From Candidatus Latescibacterota bacterium (lineage in GTDB: Bacteria > Latescibacterota > UBA2968 > UBA8231): a stretch of 64,000 bases of DNA. The notes beneath the pieces were generated by a model that saw only the letters and a program-made list of their open reading frames with translations, did not search any database and was not told the DNA's origin. The stretch is taken from assembly GCA_022820485.1 (NCBI GenBank), contig JAJEFJ010000103.1:227193-291192 (forward strand), given 5' to 3'. Positions 28,635 through 37,286 of the stretch are shown one piece after another; the first letter of the stretch is position 1, and the number at the start of each line of letters is the position of its first letter. Made by a program: the position numbers and the translations under genes.

Positions 28635-29477
28635 TCAGCTAAAGCCGAGGAAGCGCCGTGCGGTCTCGCCCATGATGAGCCGGCGCTGCTCGCTGCTCAG
28701 GTCGGGCAGCAGGTGGTCGAGCACCTCGACGCATTCGCCGTAGCCGGGGTCGGCGACAATCCAGGGAAAATCCGAAGCCCACAGCAGGCGTTCGGCACGA
28801 AAAGCGTCTAGCAGGCTGCGGTGCCAAGCGGCCAAGTCGGGATAGGGATAGGCCGCCTTGCTCATGGCGTATTGGCCTGACAGGTGGACGCAGACGTTGG
28901 GCGAATCGGGCGCGGGGCCGAGGAATCCGGTCGGCGGCGGCATCTCTGTGTCGATCTGCGGACGGCCCTTGGCGTCCCAAGTAAATCGGTCTTCGCGTGG
29001 GCAGACCATGAGGTGATTGATCACGACGCGCACTTGGGGGAAGTCTGTGAGGAATTGGGGCACCAGCGGGGCGGAAGTGGCGCGCAGGTAAAGCCAGAGC
29101 ACGTAATTTTTGCGGGCGGCGTGTTCCCATATCGGACGGGAAAAGTCGCCGAGCGAGCGGAGCCGGAAGCCGATTATTGAGCCGTCTTCGGCGAGGCGAT
29201 CCATGTGGTCGGCAGGCGCGGACGCGTCGGGTGGTATCAAGCCGATGCCCAAGAAGCGGTCGGGATAGGTGCGCAGGCAGTGTTGTAAATAGGCGTGATG
29301 CGCCAAGCTGGTGCCGCCGGTTTGCACGAGCACGGCTTTGTCGATGGCGTGATCGGCCATGTGCGCCAAGAGATCCTCGACGGGTGCTTCGCGCTCAGCG
29401 GGCATACTTGAGGTGATCTCGCGCGGAAACTCGGCGCTGGGACGGGCGAAGACGTGCAGATGAGAGTCAATACGCAT
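28635..29477 (-). CDS. Amidohydrolase family 2 protein
   Basis: A 280-residue TIM-barrel metal-dependent hydrolase (PF04909 type, related to ACMSD and 4-sulfomuconolactone hydrolase). It starts with the metal-binding HxH as MRIDSHLHVFA. The later His in NHLMVCPRED and the Asp in WASDFPWIVADPG complete the usual site, and GETARRFLGF is the typical C-terminal end. The substrate is unknown; this family is often a carboxylate or lactone hydrolase. It reads toward the obg terminator and diverges from thrB, 53 bp away. Confidence 0.88.
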   Translation of the reverse strand: MRIDSHLHVFARPSAEFPREITSSMPAEREAPVEDLLAHMADHAIDKAVLVQTGGTSLAHHAYLQHCLRTYPDRFLGIGLIPPDASAPADHMDRLAEDGSIIGFRLRSLGDFSRPIWEHAARKNYVLWLYLRATSAPLVPQFLTDFPQVRVVINHLMVCPREDRFTWDAKGRPQIDTEMPPPTGFLGPAPDSPNVCVHLSGQYAMSKAAYPYPDLAAWHRSLLDAFRAERLLWASDFPWIVADPGYGECVEVLDHLLPDLSSEQRRLIMGETARRFLGFS

Positions 29478-29530
29478 AGTTTTATTGGGTTGGGATGAGG
29501 TTTAATGTAAAAATGGAGAAGAGTGCTTCT

Positions 29531-30466
29531 ATGGACAAGGTGGCCGCGCCGCCAGTGAAACAGGTGCGGGTACGCGCACCGGCTACGTCGGCTAATCTCG
29601 GCGCGGGCTTTGACTGCTTGGGACTGGCGCTGGAATTGTACATGGATTTGGCAGTGGAAGAAGGCGCGGGCGAAGGCTTGGAAATCACGGCCACGGGCGA
29701 GGGGAGCGCGAGCGTGCCTTTGGACGAGCGCAACGCGGTCTATCAGGGGGTGATGCGCGCCTATACGCGGGCTGGCAAGACGCCTGGACGGCTGCGTTTA
29801 GCGATCGACAGCCAGATCCCGTTGGCCAGTGGGCTGGGCAGCAGCTCGGCGGCTCTAGTCGCTGGCTTAACTGCTGGTGCCGAGCTGTGCGGGATAGGGC
29901 TGGATCGGGAGGAGATCTTGCGGCAGGGCGTGGCTGCGGAGGGGCACCCGGACAATGTCGCGCCCTGTGTGTTGGGGGGGATTGTCATCGCGGCTTTGGA
30001 CGGCGAGGAGATTGCATGGGCGCGGTTCGAGCCACCGAGGGATTTGGCCGCGGTCGTGGCCATACCGGATTTTCCCCTGCCCACGTCCAAGTCGCGGAGC
30101 GTGCTGCCCGAGCAGATTGCGCGGCGGGATGCGATATTTAACGCCGGGCGCGTTGGCTTGTTGGTGGCCGCGCTGCAACAGGGCGACTACAGTCTGCTGC
30201 GGACTGGGATGCAGGATCGGTTGCACCAGCCCTATCGAACGGGCCTAGTTCCGGGGATGGAAGCGGTGCTGGCCGCGGCTACAGCGGCGGGGGCGTTGGG
30301 TGCGGCGTTGAGCGGGGCCGGGCCGACTGCGTTGGCGCTGGTCAGCGGCCGGGGCGCAGAGGTGGCTGATGCTATGCAGCAAGCGTGGGCTAAAGAGGGG
30401 ATTGCCGCGAGAACTTTGATCCTCGGCCTTGTCGCCGAGGGCGTTCAATGCGTGAAAGAGAGGTGA
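29531..30466 (+). CDS. thrB: Homoserine kinase
   Basis: A 311-residue GHMP-family kinase that phosphorylates homoserine on the way to threonine. Motif 1 is RVRAPATSANLGAGFDCLG, the ATP loop is PLASGLGSSSAALVAG, and motif 3 is ALGAALSGAGPTALAL. ATG at 29531 is preferred since GGAGAAGAG lies 8 bases before it; an earlier in-frame ATG at 29495 would add 12 residues with no homology. The next gene starts 3 bp after the stop. No thrA or thrC is adjacent. Confidence 0.92.
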   Translation: MDKVAAPPVKQVRVRAPATSANLGAGFDCLGLALELYMDLAVEEGAGEGLEITATGEGSASVPLDERNAVYQGVMRAYTRAGKTPGRLRLAIDSQIPLASGLGSSSAALVAGLTAGAELCGIGLDREEILRQGVAAEGHPDNVAPCVLGGIVIAALDGEEIAWARFEPPRDLAAVVAIPDFPLPTSKSRSVLPEQIARRDAIFNAGRVGLLVAALQQGDYSLLRTGMQDRLHQPYRTGLVPGMEAVLAAATAAGALGAALSGAGPTALALVSGRGAEVADAMQQAWAKEGIAARTLILGLVAEGVQCVKER

Positions 30467-30468
30467 AT

Positions 30469-31470
30469 ATGGTTAGCGAAGCCGCGCTCATCGACGACAT
30501 GACGACTCCGACGCCCGAAGTCGTGGAGGCCGTGCGCCAGTTGGACGGTCCGATCCTGCTGCTGGGGGTCAGCGGCAAGATGGGGCCGACCTTGGCCGAG
30601 CTGTTGGTACGGGCCGGGGCGCAGCAGGTGGTCGGGGTAGCGCGCTTTACGGATGCAGCGAAGCGGCGCTACTTGGAGGACATCGGCGTGCAAACTATCG
30701 CCTGTGACCTGCTCGCCGACGAGGCACTGAAGGAACTGCCCGATGCGCCCAACGTCCTCTTCCTCGCCGGGTTTAAGTTTGGAGCCACCGGCAATGAAGA
30801 CGAGACTTGGGCGATGAACACCGCATTACCCGGCGCGGTGATGGCGCGCTACGCCCAGTCGCGGATTGTCTATGTGAGCTCGGGCAATGTGTATGCGTAT
30901 GCCAAGGCCCCGGGGCCGGGATCGGCTGAAGACGGGGATTTGGGGCCGGTGGGAGAATACGCTCAATCGCGCTTGGGCGGCGAGCGGGTCGCCGAGTACG
31001 CGTCGCGGGTGCGGGGGACGCCCTTGGTCATTGTGCGGTTGTTTTACGCTACTGAGCCGCGTTACGGCATCATCCGCGATCTGGCCGATAAGGTGTGGCA
31101 GCAAGAGCCGATTGATCTGACTATGGGATACGTCAACCAAATTTGGCAAGGCGATGCCAATGCCTATTTGTGCCGCTTTTTCCCCCTGTGCGATAGTCCA
31201 GCCGACGTCATCAATCTGACCGGCCCGGATACCTTATCCGTGCGCGAGCTAGCCGAACAGCTAGGGAAGATCATGGGCAAAACGCCCTGCTTCACGGGCA
31301 CGGAGGCCCCAGACGCTCTCTTGGGGGATAGTCGGCGCTTGTGCGCGGAATTTGGTAGCCCGCGCGTCGGCCCGGAGCAGATGCTGCGCACGGTGGCCGA
31401 GTGGGTCATGGCCGATGGTCTGAGCTTGGGTAAGCCGACCAAATACGAATCCCGCAGTGGGCAGTTCTAA
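30469..31470 (+). CDS. NAD-dependent epimerase/dehydratase (extended SDR)
   Basis: A 333-residue nucleotide-sugar-type extended SDR. The N-terminal Rossmann motif is ILLLGVSGKMGPTLAELL, unusual in having GxSGxxG where the class has GxxGxxG. Later segments are VYVSSGNVYAYA (Ser and Tyr of the active site) and YAQSRLGGERVAEY, where YAQSR replaces the canonical YxxxK with an Arg. The catalytic Tyr-x3-Lys is thus changed to Tyr-x3-Arg, so it may be inactive or use another residue. Start at 30469, with GAGAGGTGAAT before it. It is coupled to thrB on the left and a 304-residue unknown on the right. Confidence 0.8.
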   Translation: MVSEAALIDDMTTPTPEVVEAVRQLDGPILLLGVSGKMGPTLAELLVRAGAQQVVGVARFTDAAKRRYLEDIGVQTIACDLLADEALKELPDAPNVLFLAGFKFGATGNEDETWAMNTALPGAVMARYAQSRIVYVSSGNVYAYAKAPGPGSAEDGDLGPVGEYAQSRLGGERVAEYASRVRGTPLVIVRLFYATEPRYGIIRDLADKVWQQEPIDLTMGYVNQIWQGDANAYLCRFFPLCDSPADVINLTGPDTLSVRELAEQLGKIMGKTPCFTGTEAPDALLGDSRRLCAEFGSPRVGPEQMLRTVAEWVMADGLSLGKPTKYESRSGQF

Positions 31471-31472
31471 CG

Positions 31473-32387
31473 ATGAAGGAGCGAATTGCCGAGGCGGCCG
31501 CCAAGTCCGTCGAGGCGCTGTTGGCGGGCGATACGGGTACCAGTGCGCTCCGGGACGGTCAGTTGTTGTGGTCGCTGTCGCATTTGTGGGATCAGCCGCG
31601 CTACCGGAGGCTAGCCGAGCAAGTGGCCGAGGGCAGTGAATGCGACGAGGCTGCGGTGCGCGGTTCCTTGGCGTTGGCCGAGGGATTGGCGGCCTGTGGA
31701 TATTGGGAACAGGCGCGGACGCTCGTGCTGCAAAGCCTGGCGCGTTGCGACTCGTCAGATTACATCGGCGAGTCGCCAGAGGGGCAACCCATGCCCAAGG
31801 GGGCGCGCTGTCTTGATGACTGGGCGCAGGTACTGAGTGTGTGTACGCGCCTTTTGCACGTCCGCGCCGACCGCGAACTGCAAATAGCGGCCGCTCGCGC
31901 CGTAGCTGCCGTCTTGAACTACCACTACCACCCGGACTTGGGGGGGGTGCTCTTTGCCGTCCGCGGCGACTTCTTCCGCTTTGACGAGTACTGGGGGACC
32001 TGCGTCTATAGCGAGGCGGCCCTCGCCGCGCTGACCGCGCTGTTGGACGAGGCCGATCGCCGTAAGGAGAGGCACCTTTGCGCCTTGGCGGGGCGCTACC
32101 TGCACCAACACGTAGAGGCCGCTTGGGATCCAACCGAAGGCGGCATCCGCAGGGAGTACAGTTTGGGCGTCTGGAGTGATGAAAGGCCTGGGGCCGTCCA
32201 AGCCGCAGCCGTAGGTGCCTTGGCGACGTTGCACCGCTATCAGGACGGCGATTGGGAGGCTGAATGGCTGGAGCGGGTGCGAGATTACCAACGGAACTGT
32301 CCAACCGATCCGCTCACTGAACTGCGCTGCTTAGTTCGCTGCACGCGGGAACCGAACGAAAAACTTGACATTGTGATTACGAATTAG
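31473..32387 (+). CDS. Alpha-helical protein of unknown function
   Basis: A 304-residue protein of repeated Ala/Leu-rich helices with many Trp and Tyr (LLWSLSHLWDQPRYRRLAEQ, YWEQARTLVLQSLARCD, VLNYHYHPDLGGVLFAV), resembling an (alpha/alpha) toroid as in some sugar-processing enzymes, but I cannot assign a family. It begins 2 bp after the epimerase stop, so they probably act in the same pathway. Its stop codon lies inside the heptamer repeat tract at 32376-32460, so the last residues may have been rewritten by the repeat. Confidence 0.7.
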   Translation: MKERIAEAAAKSVEALLAGDTGTSALRDGQLLWSLSHLWDQPRYRRLAEQVAEGSECDEAAVRGSLALAEGLAACGYWEQARTLVLQSLARCDSSDYIGESPEGQPMPKGARCLDDWAQVLSVCTRLLHVRADRELQIAAARAVAAVLNYHYHPDLGGVLFAVRGDFFRFDEYWGTCVYSEAALAALTALLDEADRRKERHLCALAGRYLHQHVEAAWDPTEGGIRREYSLGVWSDERPGAVQAAAVGALATLHRYQDGDWEAEWLERVRDYQRNCPTDPLTELRCLVRCTREPNEKLDIVITN

Positions 32388-32460
32388 GAATTAGGAATTA
32401 GGAATTGCGAATTGGGGAGGTGGTGGGTAATTCGTAATTCGTAATTCTCAATTCCTAATT
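32376..32460. repeat. AT-rich heptamer repeat array forming a long hairpin
   Basis: On the left are three to four units of ATTAGGA (ATTACGAATTAGGAATTAGG region) and on the right units of AATTCGT, with complementary order around a G-rich centre (GGGGAGGTGGTGGGT). The right arm read in reverse begins AATTAGGAATTGAGAATTA, so the two arms can pair over about 30 bp. Tandem heptamers of this kind are known from some cyanobacterial and other genomes. It lies between two genes and overlaps the stop of the first. Confidence 0.75.
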
Positions 32461-32476
32461 GACTAGGAGGTCTATC

Positions 32477-33553
32477 ATGATCGTCTATCACGGCACCACG
32501 CGACGCGCCGCCCGTCAGATCGCCCGCGATGGTTTTCAGCCGCGGTCGCCCTCACGGCGGGTGTGGTTTTCGCGGGGCAAGAGTTACGCCAAGCAGCGGG
32601 CACACTCCAAGTCGCGGCACACCCGAGATCGCCCCGTTGTGCTAACCGTAGATCTCGACTTGAAAATGCTGCGCCAGCGCTATGGCAGTCGGCAGGTGCG
32701 CGAAAGCGGCGGGGTTATCTCGATCAACGGAGCTATTCCCGCGTCCTCGCTGCGCAGCCACTACGGGCTGGGTCTCCCGGAGACTGCCGAGGAGATCGCC
32801 CGCTGGATCAACGCCGTGTTGGGCGTCAAGGCGCACAAGGGCGTCAGCGCCCGCCACGAGGGCGTCTTGCGCTTGGCCCGCTGGATCGACAACCGGCTGG
32901 CGACCCAGCCCACGGCGCGGCTCGGCGAGAAGGAGTTGCTCGCCTGCGCCGCGCAGTGGATCCCCGACCACTTTGCCGGGGTGGAAATCGACTTTGAGCA
33001 CTTGCGGGTCTGGCCCAAGGTGGCGCGGGAAGCCGAGGCGCAGCAGGCCGCGTTTGAAATTGCAGCGCCCGTTGATAATCGCGAGGAAGAGGCTATTGCT
33101 TGCTTGGATTCGGACAAGCCGCAGCGGCAGGTACGCGGCCTCCAGCTCTTGGCCGACCTAGACGATCCAGACCTGTTCGAGTGGTGCGTATTGCTGCTCG
33201 GCGAGAGCCAGCCGCAAAGCGCGGTCGGCATCCTCAAGGTGATGCGGCATTGCGATGACATTCAGCCAGAGGTGTTGGTTCCGTACGCGGAGAGCGAGCA
33301 TAAGGCGGTGCGCGGTGCAGCTATTGAGGTGCTGGTTCTGCGCAGTGGAGAGGAGGCCCCCAAGTGGTTTTGGCGCGGCCTGACCGATCCGGTGCCGCAC
33401 GTGCGGCTGAGCGCGGCCAAATTCCTCGACCGCTTGGATCCGCGCGCGCATAGCGACAGCTTTGAGACCGCGCTCTACGACCCGCACCCGCAGGTGGCGC
33501 AAGCGGCGCGCAAACTGACGCAGCGCATGGGATTTGAGCCGCTGACTTGGTGA
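32477..33553 (+). CDS. Protein with ART-like N-terminus and HEAT-like repeats
   Basis: A 358-residue protein. Residues 1-70 (MIVYHGTTRRAARQIARDGF, then RVWFSRGKSYAKQR) have the start of the ADP-ribosyltransferase fold: a YHGT strand, helix, F-x-P then a strand with Ser-Arg. Residues about 90-190 are unassigned. Residues about 200-355 form HEAT-type helical pairs (RQVRGLQLLADLDDPDLFEW, HKAVRGAAIEVLVLR, PHVRLSAAKFLDRLDP). ART-like proteins often modify proteins or nucleic acids with ADP-ribose; catalytic status is unproven. ATG at 32477 has AGGAGG before it; the gene stands alone. Confidence 0.6.
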   Translation: MIVYHGTTRRAARQIARDGFQPRSPSRRVWFSRGKSYAKQRAHSKSRHTRDRPVVLTVDLDLKMLRQRYGSRQVRESGGVISINGAIPASSLRSHYGLGLPETAEEIARWINAVLGVKAHKGVSARHEGVLRLARWIDNRLATQPTARLGEKELLACAAQWIPDHFAGVEIDFEHLRVWPKVAREAEAQQAAFEIAAPVDNREEEAIACLDSDKPQRQVRGLQLLADLDDPDLFEWCVLLLGESQPQSAVGILKVMRHCDDIQPEVLVPYAESEHKAVRGAAIEVLVLRSGEEAPKWFWRGLTDPVPHVRLSAAKFLDRLDPRAHSDSFETALYDPHPQVAQAARKLTQRMGFEPLTW

Positions 33554-33601
33554 ATACTCAGTAGCCAAGGTAGTCCCCGATCTTCCCAGTTTTCTAGAAT
33601 T

Positions 33602-34777
33602 CTACTCGCCCGTCTGTTCGGCCAAGTAGTGCTTAGCTGTTTCGTCGGTGGGGTTGATCTCTATGATTTGCCGGTAGTGTTCGCGGGCGCGGAGGACGTC
33701 GTGGCGGATGGCGGCGATGGCGGCTAGGGCGTGGAGGATGTTGAGGTCTTGGGGTAGGCGTTTGAGTAGCTGGGCAAGCTGTAGCTCAATGTCTTCGATG
33801 TAATCGGGGACCTCGCGCTGCTCATCTTTTGGCGTCTTCTCGTCCGGTTTAAGCGACGAGATCAACGTCCCCACCATCCCGAAAGTCCCCCCCAGCCCTC
33901 CAGCGCCCCGGCGGGACTGGAATGGGACTTGGACGTCGAGCGCGGTAAGGCTCAGGGATGCGGCTTCGACAAAGGCGGTGGCGGCCTCGGGATAGCGCCC
34001 GGTTTCGGCGAGGGCGCTGCCCAAGTTGTAGTAGATGGCCGGGTTGTTTAGCCCGTAGGTGGCAAGCTCGGCGTAGATGGCTAGCTCGCGGTCGCGGTCG
34101 TTTGCCGCAAAGGCGGCAGTGGCTTGGTCGCGGAGGGCGCTGAGGTGGTCTTCTACCTTGTGCAGGACCGCGCTGGCCGCGGGGTCGCGGCTGGGGACCA
34201 GCAGGGTTAGCTGGCCGCGCGGGTTGTGGCTCAAGACCGGGGTCTGGACGGTGAAGAGCAGTCCCTCGTCGGCGAGGGCGGTGGCGATTTTTTGCAGGTA
34301 GCGGGGCGAGCGGGTGCGGAGGAAGGGGTGCCAGCTATCGAGCTGATAGGTTGTTCCCGCGAGGTGGTCCCAGTCCGCGAGGGTCAGGAATCGGCGCAGC
34401 AGGTCTTGTAGGGACTGGCTATTGGCGACGAAGAAGGAGTAGGCATACTCCTCGCCCCGGTAAACGTTCACTAGGTAGGAGCGTAGCTCGCGCTGGACGA
34501 CGAGGGTATCGCCGAAGTAGTGGGTAAAGGCCAACAGATGCCACAGCGGCAACTCTTGGCTGGCTTTTGCGAGGGCTTGGGCGATGGTGCAGGTTGCGGG
34601 GGCGTCTGCGTGGTAGCGGACTTCGACTTGGTCGATGAAGGCTTGGGGATCGACGTTGCGGCGCGCTAGTTCGGCGGCGACGCTGGCTAGGTAGGGGGCC
34701 TGATAGTTGGCGCGTTCTAGGGTGAAGGCGCGGACGAGATCCTCGTCGTGATAGGCGGCGAAGTGGTCTGGCTGCAC
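33602..34777 (-). CDS. TPR-repeat protein of unknown function
   Basis: A 391-residue protein. The last 180 residues hold tetratricopeptide-like helices, including AIYAELATYGLNNPAIYYNLGSALAETGRYPEAATAFVE split over two repeats and ILHALAAIAAIRHDVLRAREHYRQI at the end. The N-terminal 200 residues contain YHDEDLVRAFTLERA and many aromatic strands and are unassigned. The proposed start is GTG at 34777, 3 bp before the stop of the small membrane gene upstream; a much longer frame extends upstream but overlaps that gene and looks non-coding. Gly-rich linker (GRRGAGGLGGTFG) near 300. Confidence 0.65.
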   Translation of the reverse strand: MQPDHFAAYHDEDLVRAFTLERANYQAPYLASVAAELARRNVDPQAFIDQVEVRYHADAPATCTIAQALAKASQELPLWHLLAFTHYFGDTLVVQRELRSYLVNVYRGEEYAYSFFVANSQSLQDLLRRFLTLADWDHLAGTTYQLDSWHPFLRTRSPRYLQKIATALADEGLLFTVQTPVLSHNPRGQLTLLVPSRDPAASAVLHKVEDHLSALRDQATAAFAANDRDRELAIYAELATYGLNNPAIYYNLGSALAETGRYPEAATAFVEAASLSLTALDVQVPFQSRRGAGGLGGTFGMVGTLISSLKPDEKTPKDEQREVPDYIEDIELQLAQLLKRLPQDLNILHALAAIAAIRHDVLRAREHYRQIIEINPTDETAKHYLAEQTGE

Positions 34778-34779
34778 GT

Positions 34780-34974
34780 TTAATCGAGCGGCAAGCGCCG
34801 ACGCGGGCGCTCCTCTTCTTGGGGGCGTTCTAAGCGGCCGGCCCCGCTGGTCGCTTGGCGGTAGAGGCGGATGAAACTCCGGCCCACCCACCAGACGAGG
34901 ACGAGCAACGCGGCGATAGCGTAGGCCGAATGGCGGCTTTGGAGGTCGGTGAGGTACTCCCAAACAATATCCAT
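34780..34974 (-). CDS. Small single-span membrane protein
   Basis: A 64-residue protein with one hydrophobic segment (YAIAALLVLVWWVGRSF, residues about 18-34) and a basic, Arg/Glu-rich tail. The gene ends just before the TPR-protein gene and likely forms an operon with it, possibly as its membrane anchor. No family recognised. Confidence 0.6.
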   Translation of the reverse strand: MDIVWEYLTDLQSRHSAYAIAALLVLVWWVGRSFIRLYRQATSGAGRLERPQEEERPRRRLPLD

Positions 34975-35085
34975 TATCCACCGATTGTATCCCCTACGAG
35001 AGACGAACGCAAGCCAATTCGCCGGTCACTTCTAGTCTGGCTATATTAGAAACGGTCGTACAATTCCATTCCACCAACCAACTAA

Positions 35086-35230
35086 CTGACGTTACGCACG
35101 GGCACCTAGGTATTAGATGCTTCGACTCCGCTGCGCTCCGCTCAGCATGACAGTGGCTAGTACTTCTTTCCCTATGTCATGCTGAGCGAAGCGAGGCATC
35201 CCATACCGATGGCCTTTGCGTAACATCAGC
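35086..35230. mobile_element. MITE-like element with 13-bp terminal inverted repeats
   Basis: The left end CTGACGTTACGCA (35086-35098) pairs with TGCGTAACATCAG (35217-35229), with one mismatch. The hexamer AACTAA occurs directly outside both ends (35080-35085 and 35231-35236), a likely target duplication. Inside are two further arms, GCTCAGCATGACA near 35140-35152 and TGTCATGCTGAGC near 35175-35187, typical of a folded non-coding element. No transposase is encoded. It ends 11 bp before the M81 peptidase start codon. Confidence 0.75.
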
Positions 35231-35241
35231 AACTAATTACA

Positions 35242-36753
35242 ATGACCGACAAACATCGCGTAGCCTTGGGGGCGATCTTTACCGAGTGCAATCAATTCGG
35301 CGGCGAGCCGATTGATTTGTCGTGGTTTGAGCGCTATGAGTTGCGGCGCGGGCGCGAGGTGCTCGCAGCAGAAGACGGGGTGGCCGGCGGTATGCTCAGC
35401 GTGCTGGCGGCGCGCGGCGCGGAAGTGGCGCCCCTGTTGTTTGCCAGCACCTGTCCCGGTGGGCCGCTGACGCGGGCTTGTTACGACCCGCTCAAGGAAG
35501 AGCTTTTGGCGCGGCTCAACGAAGCGCTCCCGGTAGATGGGGTCCTCATGCCGCTGCACGGGGCGGCAGCGGTAGAAGGTGGGGTCGATTTAGAAGGGGA
35601 TTTGCTGGCTGCCGTACGAGACGTCGTCGGAGACACCGTGCCTATCGTCGCCACGCTCGACCTCCACGCCCATATTTCCGCGCAGATGATGCGCGCTGCC
35701 GACGGCTTGGTCGCTTGGGAGACCTATCCGCATCGCGACGCCTTTTCCACGGGCGAGCGCGGGGCGCGCTTGCTGTGCGATACGCTCGTCGGCGCGTGCA
35801 AACCCGCGATGGCCATGGCCAAGGTGCCAGTGCTCACCGGGGCCATTCACGGCTCGACCGAAGACGACGACCCCTTCGCGCAAGTGATGGCCATGGCCAA
35901 GGCCGGTGAGCAGCGCGACGGCATCCTCTCGACGAGTGCGATCTTGGTGCATCCCTACCTCGATTTTGCTGGCATGGGCAGCGGTGGGCTGGTGATTGCC
36001 GACGGCGACTTTGCTAAAGCCGAAGCGCTCGCCCGCGAGTTGGCCACGGCGTACTGGGAGCGGCGCTTTGCCTTAGAGCCAGAGCTGTACGCGCCCGAGG
36101 ACGCCGTGCGCGCTGGTTTGGCCGTCGAGGGTGGTCCGGTGGTGCTGGTGGAGGCTGCGGACTGTTGCGGTGGGGGAGCGGCTGGTGATAGCGTGGCCGC
36201 GCTGGCGGCGCTGTTGCAGGCCGAGTTGGACGGACCGGCGCTGGTGCCCTTGGTCGATGCCCGCGCGGCTGCGGCTTGCCACCAAGCTGGCGTTGGGGCC
36301 GAGGTGGAATTGGCGCTGGGGCACGGGCACGACCCGCGTTGGGGACAGCCGATTGACGTGCGGGGGCGAGTGCTGCGGTTGAGCGATGGCCGCTTCCGCT
36401 ATCGGGGTGGCATTTGGGAGGGGGTCGAAGGGCAAATGGGACCGGCGGCAGTGCTCGCGCTGGGGCAGATACAGGTGCTGTTGGCGTCGCATCCGACTTA
36501 TGAGTGGGATGGAGAGCAATTTGCGGCTTTGGGGATGGATACGGCCCAAGCGCGCTTTATCGTCGCCAAGAATCCCATGAACTACCGCCTCGCTTACGGA
36601 GCCAGAGCCCAGGCCGTTTTTGTGCTCGACACGCCGGGACCGACGCCGGCGACAGTGCGGCACCTGCCCTTTGTGCGGCGGGCGCGGCCCTTTTTTCCGC
36701 TGGACCCGGATATGGAGTTGGAGATGGAGGTTTTGCGCTCGGAGGCGAGATAG
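35242..36753 (+). CDS. M81 family metallopeptidase (MlrC-like)
   Basis: A 503-residue protein of the M81/DUF1485 family, named for microcystinase MlrC of microcystin-degrading bacteria, though most homologues act on other small peptides or lactams. Conserved segments include ALGAIFTECNQF, MPLHGAAAVEGGVDLEGD, ATLDLHAHIS, AWETYPHRDAF and the C-terminal VEAADCCGGGAAGDS. Metal-binding residues include Asp and His in TLDLHAH and His in YPHRD. ATG at 35242 has no clear Shine-Dalgarno, because a MITE lies immediately upstream. Confidence 0.88.
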   Translation: MTDKHRVALGAIFTECNQFGGEPIDLSWFERYELRRGREVLAAEDGVAGGMLSVLAARGAEVAPLLFASTCPGGPLTRACYDPLKEELLARLNEALPVDGVLMPLHGAAAVEGGVDLEGDLLAAVRDVVGDTVPIVATLDLHAHISAQMMRAADGLVAWETYPHRDAFSTGERGARLLCDTLVGACKPAMAMAKVPVLTGAIHGSTEDDDPFAQVMAMAKAGEQRDGILSTSAILVHPYLDFAGMGSGGLVIADGDFAKAEALARELATAYWERRFALEPELYAPEDAVRAGLAVEGGPVVLVEAADCCGGGAAGDSVAALAALLQAELDGPALVPLVDARAAAACHQAGVGAEVELALGHGHDPRWGQPIDVRGRVLRLSDGRFRYRGGIWEGVEGQMGPAAVLALGQIQVLLASHPTYEWDGEQFAALGMDTAQARFIVAKNPMNYRLAYGARAQAVFVLDTPGPTPATVRHLPFVRRARPFFPLDPDMELEMEVLRSEAR

Positions 36754-36823
36754 TGGAGGCTTGAGTGTCTTGATGCGAATTGGGAGGATGTTATTTTGCG
36801 AGTAACAAAAAAGGAGGCGCAGC

Positions 36824-37057
36824 ATGGCCGTTAGGGAAATCATTATTGATTCGACATGGGATCACGAAGCGAACGTGTGGGTTGCCACTAGTGACGATGT
36901 GCCGGGTCTGGTCCTCGAGGCAGGAACTCTTGACGGCATAATTGAGGAGGCGCGTAGTCTAGTGCCGGAATTGCTGCGTCTGAATGGCGTTGCAGATGAC
37001 ACAACTGCCTCTCTTCCGTGCAAAATTTACGGCAAAACAGTGCTTGAGCTTGTATAG
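36824..37057 (+). CDS. HicB-like antitoxin (DUF1902 type)
   Basis: A 77-residue protein with the partial RNase H-fold strand pattern of HicB/DUF1902 antitoxins: IIIDSTWDHEANVWVATSDDVPGL followed by a helical LDGIIEEARSLVPELL (split here). No DNA-binding C-terminal domain is present, as in short DUF1902 proteins. The HicA toxin follows without a gap; antitoxin-first order is one of the two known arrangements. A strong site AAGGAGG precedes the ATG. Confidence 0.8.
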   Translation: MAVREIIIDSTWDHEANVWVATSDDVPGLVLEAGTLDGIIEEARSLVPELLRLNGVADDTTASLPCKIYGKTVLELV

Positions 37058-37252
37058 GTGGCAGATTTTTCAAGGCAGGTCAGAAGACTGCTCTCGGATA
37101 TCGGATGCCATAAGGTCCGGGATGGAAAGGGCAGTCACGAAATCTGGTATAGTCCTCTAACGAAAAGACACATTACCGTTGCTAGAAAAATAAAATCCCG
37201 TCACACAGCCAATTACATCCTGAAGGAATCGGGCCAAGAAAAAGCCTTCTGA
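37058..37252 (+). CDS. hicA: HicA-type mRNA interferase toxin
   Basis: A 64-residue dsRBD-fold toxin that cleaves mRNA. The catalytic His lies in KGSHEIWYSP, and HITVARKIKSRHTANYILKE is the typical C-terminal part with basic helix. The GTG start directly follows the stop codon of the antitoxin gene, so it is translated with it. The length fits HicA. Confidence 0.85.
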   Translation: MADFSRQVRRLLSDIGCHKVRDGKGSHEIWYSPLTKRHITVARKIKSRHTANYILKESGQEKAF

Positions 37253-37286
37253 GAGAACACTTGGGCGGTTCATTAGCCGCGATAAG

